NCBI GenBank assembly: GCA_015956445.1 | Contig: WIUZ02000003.1 | Span: 310,001 to 374,000 of the forward strand | From: Thelephora terrestris | Taxonomy: Eukaryota > Basidiomycota > Agaricomycetes > Thelephorales > Thelephoraceae | DNA length: 64,000 bases | Reading direction: 5' to 3' | Shown here: one piece after another, positions 38,801 to 49,433 of the stretch | How positions within the stretch are numbered: position 1 is the stretch's first letter | How the letters are laid out: each line of letters opens with the position of its first letter | Made by a program: the position numbers and the translations under genes | Notes under the pieces: model-generated | Told to the model about the DNA's origin: nothing | The model's database searches: none | Seen by the model: only the letters and a program-made list of their open reading frames with translations

Positions 38801-39544
38801 CGCGTGACACGCGGGCCATTTTCACCTTCTCGAGAACCGTCGGGCTCTCCTGTCCTGAGCTCCTCAAAACCTTCACCGCGACAGTATCATCGTTCCGTTT
38901 TCCCATGTAGACGTTGGCGCATGTTCCGGATGAATGAGGATCGCTTGCAAGTACCACCGTAGTTGGGTCAATCCAGTAGGAAAGAGGGAGGTATTGACAT
39001 CCACGAGAAAGTCTCGAGATGGTGGAAAATACCCTTGAGCGTGATTTGATATCTTTGGCCCTAAACGTACTGGAAGAGATAATCTATAGCGTGATGAGTA
39101 CTTGACATACAGGAGTCCGATCTAAATTCGCTCACCTTGTCAAGACACTCAATCACCAGGACCGCAACATCGCCGGTCAGCGATAGGATCTCATTTCGTT
39201 GAGAATCGTCGTCAAGCGCTCCCATCAAGTTTTCAACGAGATTTTCCAAATCGAAATCCCCGGCCTCAAGCAGCTCTACGCTAGGGAAGGAGAGTACAAG
39301 ATCTGGAAAGTCCGTTTTGAAATTGCGGGGAGAGGGGGGTAAGGGTTTACGCCTGAAGGTAAATCGAACTCAAGAAGAGGACGTACTGGACATAACAGGC
39401 GAGAGCATTGGATAGGGATTGGACGGAATGACCGGGCAGTTGAGGTGCAATGAGTGGTGGGATCCAAAGGGAATAGAGCTCTGCGGCGTTCAATCGTTGT
39501 TGGAGGTGGCAGTTGATAGGATCGAGGACCACGAGGCATCCCAT
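35895..39544 (-). CDS. Kinase-NB-ARC-like STAND fusion K2
   Basis: The kinase half parallels K1 (GTCANVYMGKRNDDTVAVKV, CNIAHGDIKG, ADLGFTRV, MAPELLVPQKFGLENG) and then, through an intron at the codon where K1 also splices (RSCK), runs into an NTPase half: P-loop-like VALFGSMGIVKSFVARNVL (Gly before Lys is Val), Walker B LMLLLDGVD, sensor LLTTSR, GLPL-like HQLTIGLLA, and the winged-helix-like part ELGTKARDVLGAIACF. This matches NLR-type proteins of Agaricomycetes in which a kinase replaces the usual effector. Further exons add the cationic WKWIRRLQQIVKRKLLALFG and an acidic repeat tail; stop at 35895. Exon joins at about 36340-36600 are uncertain. ATG 39544 (MGCLVVLDPINCHLQQRL) is the first start without an in-frame stop; related sequence continues 5' to about 40200. 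Confidence 0.6.
35930..36115 (-). repeat. Degenerate 36-39-bp tandem repeat in the K2 tail
   Basis: In the K2 frame this gives four to five units of 12-13 residues such as TQEDRANTLPTTA, QEDPANRLPAAT and QEESANLSLIAS. The core is [TA]QE[DE]xAN. It forms an acidic, probably disordered tail directly after the cationic segment. Confidence 0.6.
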
Positions 39545-40489
39545 CTGTGCAACATGCGTGGGCCACGCGGCAAACTAGCGCTTCTTCCAGAAAGCAATAC
39601 AGTCGTTGGTAGGGAGATCGAACGTGGATTTGTCCTTCCGCCGGTAAAACCGACAATTGTTTGAACCTTCGCATGAGAGACCGAGGGCGCAACAAAGTTG
39701 CAGCTCAGCCTCAGGCCGTGCCGCCCCCGAACTGCCAGCCCAGTCGGGAATGAGATGCTCGGTAATTTCTGTGTGGCGAGAAGGGTTGGTGGGTCGTAGG
39801 TTTCATGGTACCGCTTGTACGCATCACCGAACCTTCGTGTACCTCCCTTGGTCGTCTGGGAATGCAGCCGAACTTTGCAGATGGTGAGATTTGCTTGAGA
39901 GGTTCGGATGTACCCGAGCGGATTATTTTCTGTCCCCTTTCGATCATCGTGCCGTCGCGGAGCTTCCGTTCCGCCTACCGACCAGTCGACTTCGTAAAAC
40001 TCGTCGAACGCGATCTCGCCCGTAACACGAGGTTCCGCGAGTTCCTGGATGCATTCTCGACCCCAAGCCGGCGAGGAGCTGTGCGGAGGCCGTCCGTTCC
40101 AGTTGTCTCTGAGTCTACTCACCCGGAAAACGCTCTCGAAGCATGAATCCCCTATGTGATTTTTTGTGTTTGTGGAAGGTTTTTCATGTTTTGTGCTCTT
40201 ATTGCCCTTCACGGTTAGGCTTGTGGCTTACTGTCTGCCCGGGTTCGTACCACTCAGACACACATTTGCCTCTTGCAGACTTTCCCCTCAATCCCACAAA
40301 ACAACAGCATCCGCTCCTCTCTCCTCTTTGTGGCCAACAACCTAATTCCTCGACTGCATGTTTGCGGAACTTGTCTGGTAACACCCTGGAATCCCCCACA
40401 AGCTCCCTCATTCAATCCCCCGTTTCTTGCGCTCCTTGTTGTTCTTCCAGGAAACAATAGTTTGAGGGTAGAATCGATGCCGTTGGGCA

Positions 40490-42620
40490 ATGATGTGACT
40501 GGAGTTAACGCGGATGGGATAGGGTGAGCGCTCGATGAAACCCTCCAACAAGGTCATCACAACGCACGTAACGACGTATTCCACCGAACTTGGCCCTGGT
40601 TTGGCTTTGGTCCGACGGCATGGGCAACGAAAAACCCCCCGATGCCGATCTGCCCGAAAAGCCACTGACGCCACTGGATCGATAGGGCCCGGTCCAATCT
40701 CGTTCGTAACTTGTGAACTCCATTTGGTGGACGCTTCCCATCGGTCTATCGGTGTTTCGGAAAAGCGCATGCGACTTGACTCACATGGCCGAGTTGTGAA
40801 GGCGGGTTTCGGGGATCAATGAGTTCCTTTTTCCAGGATCACCTAATTGAGTTAAGCCATTCCAGTAGATTCAGTGGTCTTCTGCTCCACAGGTTCCAGC
40901 AAGCATCGCAGAACATCCGTAGGTGTTTATGATGTTTAGTCTCTGTCCTATCTTCCCTACAAGGTCACCCGAAGAGATACCACACAACCTCCGTCATCCC
41001 AACCATCCTCATCCTCGCATTCTCCGGCCTGGGAGAACGCTCGCCCGCGATGGCGGGACCCAGAGCGTAGATAAGGTGGCCGAAAGTGAACGACCGCAAC
41101 CTCATCTGCCCCTTTAGACGGGGTCCAATTATTAAGAGCAAATCTTGCTCGGGGAACTCTGGAGCCATGAAGGGTACTGTGCCTTCTTCTTCACTCGATA
41201 TCTGCACCGAGACCGTCGCCATACGCGTGAAACTAGGATTGGTGAGGATTGGCTTTGGCGGAGTAAAATCAGAGGTGGGGACGTTGGGCTGGAAGTAAGA
41301 TGAGTTCGTAACTGGATCTCTCGCGTGAATCAGAGGGCTTACCGCTTTGCCATCTCCGCGCGCGATGGCGCAACGGTGGAGATATTTGACTCCTCTTAAC
41401 GTGCAGAAAAGCTAAATAGTGGCAGAACACTAAGTGAAGCGATAGCCAGCGCTGGGGGACACTTAAGCTTACAGACGCAACTGATTCGCATTGGGATATT
41501 TCTTCCGATACTTGGTAATGTTTCCTGGACACAACAAGTGCTTCCAGACAATCGCCGCCTTGGACAAACGCTGTACCCCATCAAGCCAGTGGTTGGGTGC
41601 CACGCGCGTCAGTTCCCTTGTCGAGTCTCATCCAGTTCTCGTGGTCCACGGAAGAGGTTTGTCGTTCTGTCCTCCGCGGTGAACGTCGGCGTATGTTCCG
41701 GATATGAGGTCTGTTGTGGAGTGCAACCGTACTTGGATTGAGACAGTAGGACCGGGCGAGGTGCCGGCACCCACGAGAAAGTCTCGAGGTGGAGGGGAAT
41801 TTCCTTGAGCGTGTATGTGTATCTTCAGCCCTGAAAAAGCAGAGGAGACGATCTACAGTGCGATGAGCACTGCGAAATACAGGAACTCAGACCAGATTTG
41901 CTCACCTTGTCAAGACACTTGATCGGCAAAACCTCTCCGGCCGACAACAGGATCTCGTTCCCCTGAGAGTAGTCGACGAGCTCGTCCAAGCTGAAACGTC
42001 CAGTCTCAAGCAGCTCTACACTAGGGAGGGAGAGTAGAATGTCTGGAATTCCCGTCAAGCCATGGAGGGGGAGAGTGAACGTTTGCTCTTCAGATAGCTG
42101 ATGGTTTGCTCTAGAACGTTTATTCTTCCCATTATCTCCAGTAAGCTGACCTTCACGGCCCCGATACCGGGTGATCGATATGTGGCAAAGGGTGTGATAC
42201 AATTGACAACCGGCGCTCGAAGATGTTCAATGGTTGTCTGGGGTAGTGGATAATAGGGTTAAGGGTCATGAGGTGCCAATGCCTTCGCGACACGCTTGGA
42301 CCGCGCGGCGAATTATCAACGCTTCCGCCGGGAAGAATAAAGTTGGTCCCTGAGAAACCCTCCTTGCAGCTGTGGGGATAGAAATCATATGAGCCTTCGC
42401 ATCACAGACCGAGCAGCTACAAAGTTGCGGCATAGCCTCGGACTGTGCCACTTCCGCGAATTGCCAGCTAGGCTAGCACGAAGTCAGCAGCAGGGCCGTT
42501 CGGTAATCTCCGTGTGGCGGGTGTGGTTGGCGGGTTGTAGGTTTCATGGTACCGCATCCACGCTATCGCCGAACCCTCTGCGGGCATCCCATCCCTCGGT
42601 ATCCCAGAATTGCAGCACTT
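40490..42620 (-). pseudogene. Broken kinase-NTPase copy K3
   Basis: The same gene order as K2 is recognisable: LEDL-like N-terminal exon (42160-41905), the kinase N-lobe region, the GDGKA-like catalytic exon near 41345, the MAPEFPEQDLL-like segment near 41165, and the NTPase relic RAKFGGIRRYVRCDDL near 40570. Frames change repeatedly (for example at the second exon near 41840), the glycine and lysine regions of the kinase are lost, and the activation segment is short. It is clearly dead. Confidence 0.7.
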
Positions 42621-43645
42621 GAGGTTGAGCCGTTGAGAGAATATTCGCGGAGTTGCAATATGGGTTGCCATTTTTGAATTATTTGGCGACGGGAAGGATC
42701 AGGAACAGTCAAGAACAAATAAACTGTCAACTGATCACGAACGCCCACACCACGTGTAAAGGAACCTCCGTTCCCCCATTGTTGCTTCTCCAGGACCACT
42801 ACTCCCAGATCCGTTTCGTCTACCCACCTTTGCCCAAACTACGTCAAGGTCAAGGTCAAGGTTACACCGGCGGCCTCCTTCGCCACGCCACATTGACGTG
42901 GCGACTTTGCTTTAGTTTCGTCAATCAGCCAATCGTGGGGGAACGTCCACCACGATTGTGTTTCATCTCCCCCTCCCCCAAATTTGTATCCCTCTCGGAA
43001 TGTGGCTACCCATTACTTTCCGGAGCGTGCGCTAACCACAGCATGCTCGACGGCATGGTAACCGATTCGTTTGGCCCTATCAATTTCACTTCATTGCGGT
43101 ATGCGAGAGGGCCCGCCAAGATCAATGCCGAACCCTCATCGGGAACAATGACAATGAACGTGAGATTCCCAATCAACTCACACATTAAGGACTACCGATG
43201 GGTGATGCTAGCGATGGGTGGGTGTTTATGTCAATAAACTCGTAGGGGTTCCTGATATCTCCGTTCAAGCTGCTGACACCTTGTGGCGTGGCCTCGGCCT
43301 CCTTTGCTTTTGTTCCACTGAACCCCGTCCTTTTTCGTTGCCTTCCGGCTCTCCTTCGCTACACTCGGACCCTTTCCACCGCGACGGATGGGAATAAGCA
43401 TCAAGTCAGCCCTCATTGTTCTCGACCATCCGATGTCATCTCCTCAGCCTTCCCTTCCACGTTCCGCCTCCCATTCAAGTTCAAAGACCGCCAATGGCAC
43501 TGAGTGCGTTGGGTCCGAAAAATAAACTCCGAATGTGGCGACTTTTTGTCTCGGGTGTTTTTTTCCAAACGGGATGCGGGAGATAGGCGGTCTTTACTCG
43601 TGATTTAGTCTCCGCGGGCTCGAAAACGGATTGTAGATCGATGAC
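42621..43645. other. No gene recognised; short GTCAAG repeat
   Basis: The 5' end of the kinase array is followed by unassigned DNA. A small (GTCAAG)n run lies near 42845-42864. Frames are short. Confidence 0.35.
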
Positions 43646-43652
43646 TATAAAA
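43646..43652 (+). promoter_or_regulatory. TATA box upstream of M7
   Basis: TATAAAA on the plus strand lies about 226 bp before the M7 ATG, leaving room for a leader exon or intron. This spacing differs from the other members. Confidence 0.35.
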
Positions 43653-43877
43653 TGGTACCCACGCGCTTCTCCATTCACCACCACCCCCATCCCTTCTCTC
43701 CACACTCGTTGTTCGTAGATATCATCCCTTCTCTCTCCGGCCCACAGGTTGATGGCCAGTTCCGACTTTCAATTCCCTTCATTTCCAAACCGCCCTTCAC
43801 GCCAAAGTCCGTGTGCGCCTCCCTTCCCACGTTTATCCACTGTACAATGTTGACTGTTTTCGACAGACCACGACAAC

Positions 43878-45410
43878 ATGAATTTCAACGCCACGCACAT
43901 CGGAGATGGTAGGGGTGTGCAAGGTGAGCCTTCCTCAGCAATCATGCATCCATCGGGCGTCAACTCACAGACGCGGTTGAACGCCACTATTCCCTCTAAG
44001 GCTACGGTACGGCTTCCTGCTATACGTGTCAATCCATTCCTCACGATCAGATAACACAGGACCCAACGAGTGGGCTATTCTGCAGCACAATGGAGGCTGG
44101 GCCCCCAACCAGCATCCGCCCAGAGGTCAATCTACACACCACGGTAGATCAACGTCAGATAATCCGCACGCGACCCCTCTACATATGTCGCAACATCCCG
44201 ATGGTAAGTGGGATTCGCCGTGCACAACGTTGCCCACAGCTCACAGCGTGGGACATGCTAGCGTTCTGTCGTAGATCGTCTGTCCCGACCCTCCACTACA
44301 CTCCCCAATTGCCGTCGACCCCAGGTTATAATACGGGGCTTCAGATGTTGCAAGGGTACCCTCAGGTAGTGGACAATAGTTACCAGCAACATCCGCCGCA
44401 GCCAATCAACCATGGCCCACTCGCGCCTCGCTCTCTTACCCCATTAACGATCCCTGTGACCCCCAGTGGTCCTCCCGATTTCCTCTCCATTTCAGACTCA
44501 TGGTACCCTCCCACGCACCCACATCAACAACTAGGTTCTGGTTTTCACTCTGTGGCCCGTCCCCATCAACCACGCGGCGCGCAACAGCCCTTGCAACCAT
44601 GGGACACTAGAATGAGTGCAGGATCGCTCGGCGACCTTTCCCCGACTGCGTCGGGCAGTCAAATCGTATTCGAGAGTTCGGACTCCGCGACATCCCCGGG
44701 TGCAGATTCGGACCCCTACCGTAGTTTCCCCAACACCCCCGGCTATAACAATGGAACTATGAATGGCGAGTTTGGGGTCGGCCAGGTAAGCAGAAAATTT
44801 GAATGTCTCAGGGTTTTTGGGCGTTCACTCACACGGCCTCGGCTCGCTTTTTTTCATCTTTTTAGGAGGACCAGCGGAAGGTGAAGCAAATGTACAAGAA
44901 ACGGGAAGAGCGAGAACAACTTTCTGCCCAATTTGAGAGGTTGAAGAATGTTTTGGGGTTACCTAAGGCCACCCAGGCTGGCGTTTTGGAAAGAGGCAAG
45001 TAACCACTTTCGTACCTTTGACTGTCCGCCGCCTGGCCAGTGAGGGAATGGCAGCTGACACTTCTACGACCTTTTCTATAGCTATTGACCTCCTCGGCGG
45101 GAAAGTTCCTGTTCGCAAGAACGAGCCGACGCAGAGCCTACAAGGGAGAGAATCTCGGTCCAGCCGTGCTAAGCAAGTTTCCGCCTCCAGGAATGACACA
45201 TCTCGATTGTTCGATGAGATAGCGAGGTGCTTGGGGTACGGTAGCGGCAGCCCCACAAACCAGCAGCCACCGAGACGCGAGATACTTCTGAAACAAGGTA
45301 AGGCATTTGTGTTCTTTCACTTGCTGTCACCTCTTGGCTGACTCCCGAGATTTTGACCCTCGGAAACAGCCGCGGAAAAATTGGAACGACGAATGAAGTC
45401 GGGGATGTAA
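43878..45410 (+). CDS. Double helix-loop-helix-like protein M7
   Basis: The only plus-strand member. Start at 43878 (MNFNATHIGDGRGVQ), then a long Pro/Gln/His/Ser-rich region (GPNEWAILQHNGGW, YQQHPPQPINHGPLAPR). Module 1: KKREEREQLSAQFERLKNVL, loop, then AGVLERAIDLLGGKVP. Module 2: SRNDTSRLFDEIARCLGY, then EILLKQAAEKLERRMKSG. Module introns split the Ala codon in phase 1. The first uses a GC donor (AG/GCAAGT), a known minor splice class. It is the only member with a His/Gln-rich activation-domain-like region. The stop codon is formed at the edge of an LTR-like sequence that starts at 45406, so the C-terminus may have been shortened by that insertion. Confidence 0.7.
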
Positions 45411-45784
45411 CACCCTGCCCCCCAGGAGGGCGCAGGACCGGGTGGACACCACTGGATGGTTTAACGATTTTGCAAGATGCTTTACGGGCCTAATTTCCAA
45501 CTGGATAATACCTCGCTCTTTAATTTCTTTTTCATCGTATTTATGCTTATCCTTTCTTCAGTGTCCTTACGACATCACGATCTTTTCTCATAACGTTTCG
45601 TGTTTTACTCACCTCCTGTCCTTTCGCCTACCCTATCTTACCACAGCATTAATTCTCCCTACGAACTTTACGAGGGTTACTTTCTACACTGTTGTTGTCA
45701 CGCTCTTTTTGTTTCTCATTTATTCGGACATTATATGGACTTTGGATAATCTCGGTTTATACGTTCAAGTGTAACTTTTGCTTA
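45406..45784 (+). mobile_element. Possible solo LTR (Gypsy-like), fossil
   Basis: It begins TGTAACACCCTG, typical of LTR starts in basidiomycetes, is T-rich, and is flanked by GGGGA on both sides (45401-45405 and 45785-45789), as expected for a 5-bp target duplication. The right end (TTGCTTA) does not mirror the left end well, so the call is tentative. No internal retroelement sequence is present. It seems old. Confidence 0.4.
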
Positions 45785-47090
45785 GGGGAATATTTATTCA
45801 AGCGGATTATATCGGATTCTGATCAAGGTTTTGGGGTGTCGAGCTTCATTTATGTCCAGTGGGAAAATAACTGGTCACCGATTCAAGACCTCGGCCGGAG
45901 TGGGAAACTGAAATTGGACGCCTACCTGAAAATGAACACAGACGGTCTCAATCTCAGTCGATTTGAGTGATGGACTTCCAGTGACTGGTTCTTACAGTGA
46001 CTTTCGGCTAGTCCCGCATCGCACGGAGCCAGTCTCGGGTAGGGAACAAACGCGCTCACGGATAGACCTGTTGGAAAAAACCTCCTCGTTCTGTATCAAT
46101 CGCCCACTCTATATATTACGCGTGAAGTGACGACCGGTTGGAGGGGAGAAATGGTATATCCGAGCCACCTACGAGCCGCGGTTAGCTGCCTGGAATGGCG
46201 CTACGCTTACTTGTGCCTTTGTACTTCAATACCGATCGATTTCCCAGTGGCGGTCTTATGCTCAGGAAGACCACCTTGATCTCGTTCTGGAAGTGGAACC
46301 ATTGAAGGTGAGGTCCTGGCGTGGTGATTATCTCAAACCCGGCGGCGTTGACGGGGAGGAGGACAATGGGCCCTTGATGATGCCAATAGTGGCGTAAGCA
46401 CTTTCGCTCGCGGTGTCACCTCGGGCGGTACCACCGGAAGGATGGTCAAGTCGTAACCGCGCAACCAACTGAACCCTGGGCCTCAACCGCTTGCCCTGCG
46501 TTGCCACCTGCCGTTTGGCGCTGGATACAATGCCAGCACATCAGGTAAGTGTTTCTCGCGGAAACGCCTCTCGGAGCCAGAACACCCAATGAGCTACTGC
46601 AGGCCCAAGCCACCCCGCCCGACTGATCGGTCCGTGGGTGCAGTGGTTAAACCGCAAAAGCGCTTTTCCTGTCCTTGAGCCTAGGGTAACTGGAGCGCCA
46701 TGGTTACCCCGAGCCACATGGTACACCTTACTCAATAGGAGACAAACGGACGCCTTGCAGCGTTCTCTATTGCGTGCTTACTTCTGCCCGCCCGAGACGA
46801 GATCGTTCTTCGGATTCTCCCGACCCGGCTCGAGCACCCACAAAGGTCAGAGCTCCACAATTGCTTCCTTCCGCGCTCGGGGCACTCAATCGCAAGCGGC
46901 TGCAACATGTGAAATTGAAGGGCTCTTGACTCACCCGGGTCTTTGATATTCCTTAATCTGTACATCTGTGCCCCCACGATCCCCCCATGTTGTCACGATG
47001 CTATTACAATCAAGTGGAGCAAATACATTCGCGAGGCCGTGAAACGCACGGGCTGGTTCCAAACTAAGTTACCGACCACGGGAGGAGTAC
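45785..47090. other. No gene recognised
   Basis: No open frame here is convincing. I looked for tRNA-like B boxes and found none. Confidence 0.35.
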
Positions 47091-48797
47091 CTAGCGCCTG
47101 AATTTGCGCCCAAGGATTGCGAGAACCCTCTTCAAATAGTATTTCAATCCCTTGTTTCCCTCCAAAGGACAGATGATACGCGGTGGTGGGCTACCCTGGT
47201 TTACAATGTTTCCGCGAGGCGAGCCGTCGGTGTTCGTATCTTCCACAAAAGGTTGGAATATTTCAACTGCACAAAAGATGTAAGGAGATATGGTGCGGCA
47301 TGGAAAGCACCACGGACACACAATTTCTGGGTCTATCAGAGTCTTCCCACAGAACAGAATCTTCCTGTTGTTCTGTGCCACCGGGCGGCATGACTATATG
47401 CCAATTAGCGGCGGCATTACCGACCACCTCCACGACTTCTTTGATCAGCGGTCTTTGCGTTTTATCGCCATCCCAACACCTCTGCATCAGTTCCCACAAG
47501 CGGTCGGAGATTCCGATATCCTCTGCGTTGGTTGGTTTATTTGGACGAACCCCACGCAAGACATGATGAGCAAGTTCCAGGGGTTTGATGTTATGAAACG
47601 GCAGTTCTCCTGTTAGGACCTGACAGGACATCATGAGTGATGTGCAGACGACAATAGCACAACACAATTACCTGAAGTATGACTAATCCGAAGGCATAGA
47701 TATCTCCCTCATTGGTGAGAACCGAGTTTTCGAGACCGAATTCATAATATGCAAACAGCTCCGGAGCCATGAACGTCATCCAACTCCCTTCCAAGGTGAG
47801 AACTGGCAAGTCACCCGTCGGATTTCGCGGATCAAGCGCCGTGTTAACAAATGCAAAATCTGCGAGACACGGTTTAGGGGGTGAGTCGTTCGTCATCAGA
47901 ATATTTGCCTGTTTGGAGGTGAGAAACCGGTGAGCACGTGGCAGTCGGACACGAACCCCTTTGAGGTTGCCGTGGACAACGGCGGCGCGATGTAGATACT
48001 GAAGTCCTTGCCCTGCACCGCGCAACTGATATAAAAGGTCAGCCGGGGGGAATTTGTCGCACACTTGCAGCCCGAAAACACGCACAAGTTCCAACCTGTT
48101 GGTGGCGTTCCTCCGGGTGTACTCAATGATGTTACCGCGTGGCATCCATTCCGATACCGTGACAAAACGACCTTCGGCGACACCTTCCAGAACACCGACA
48201 AGCTTCGAGACGTTGGGATGGGACATGAAATTCCAAAGGACAACCTCTTTACAGAATCGCTGAAAGGTGGTGTCAATGTCAGGAGTCCCTCCTCCGACCG
48301 CGAAGATATTATTCTCACCTTTCGGATTTTTTCGAGGCCATCTGCCATTGTTTCCCTCATTCTCTTCACCGCAACGGTACACCCCTTGTATTGCCCCAGC
48401 TTGAGATCCGTGAGGCCACACGATATGTAGGGGTTCATGGACTCGGAAAAGCTGATCTCGTCTCTGATCACCATCGAGTTGGGCAATCGTGCATGTCTTC
48501 CCGCAAGCTTCCTCAAACAACCAAAGAACGTCGTTTTGTCCCGTGTGCATAGCTTATGCCCCGTGAGGCTCTAGACACATCATCGCTCAGCTAAAAATCA
48601 TCAACCATGGTAAGGGGAGGAATCGATCTCACGTTGTCCATGAGTTCAATACACGGCTCTGCGTCCGATGACCCCAGATTCAAGATGAACATTCTACCAT
48701 CCTTCGACGATAAAATCTCGGCCAGGGTCCGAACAGATTCTGCCTCATCCTCGGTAGTGCGAGCTTTCAGCCACAACCCATTGAAATCGACCCCCAT
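47091..48797 (-). CDS. TKL-like pseudokinase K4
   Basis: Six introns give an in-frame model from MGVDFNGLWLKARTTED (48797) to the stop at 47091. Landmarks: N-terminal FILNLGSSDAEPCIELMDN; FFGCLRKLAGRHARLPNSM; Lys in GCTVAVKRMRE; RFCKEVVLWNFMSHPNVSKL; VVHGNLKG where HRD Asp is Asn; ADFAF where DFG is DFA; FMAPELFAYYEFGLENS; GDIYAFGLVILQVLTGELPF; DRLWELMQRCWDGDKTQRP. The last exon adds YYLKRVLAILGRKFRR, a cationic amphipathic end. Lack of the catalytic Asp and the DFG Gly predicts an inactive kinase fold acting as a scaffold or sensor. It shares a 0.6-kb upstream gap with the divergent F-box gene. Confidence 0.7.
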
Positions 48798-49433
48798 CGA
48801 TGTCGAAGGGGACACGGAGGCAGGAGAGAAGGAAAGGGTCACGGGCAAAGGTCAGGATGCCTTGCGTCCTAGCCACAGCGCAGGGAGGCTTGCACACTCC
48901 AGCCACGTCGAAAATCGGAGGCGTGCACCTCGGAAGCAATCGCGCAACACATCTTTTTGTGGTACAGCGCCGAATTTGGATATGCGTATCTGGGGGATCC
49001 TTACCCGAATCAGAGGCACGTTGTCGATAGAGAGAACTCCGGAAATTAAATATCAGATATTACTCACTTCCCCCCTTGGCCCGTGACCGCCCATTCCATG
49101 CAAGCCCTGTCTGCATACCACTTTATCCTTGAGAATCGGCGTCACGGTCCCGAAGAAATGGTGTGGTCTCGGTAGTCCCCAGTGCTGTGAGAAGGCTAGT
49201 GGTGAAGCTGAAGCACTGGCGAGTCGTTATGTCCTGGAAGATTTCTGGTACCTGGGTATGGATTTCCGCAGCGCGGAACCTCGAGCTCCTCATCGGCGGT
49301 CGCGTTTGGAGTGGACGTGGCAGGCCTGCTCTATATTGCGGAGTTTGAATTTCTTTGGGTGCTGCAGCCACCGCTTCGGCATTGGCGATCCTCGGGCAAG
49401 AACCACTCACTGGTTTGCGGATCCCCATGTGCA
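48798..49433. other. Shared upstream region of K4 and the first F-box gene
   Basis: Divergent genes face away from each other here, so both promoters lie in about 0.6 kb. No clear TATA box. Short frames are not convincing. Confidence 0.4.

Noticed and set aside
42840-42870. GTCAAG hexamer run
   Set aside because: A minor microsatellite of three to four units with no evident role.
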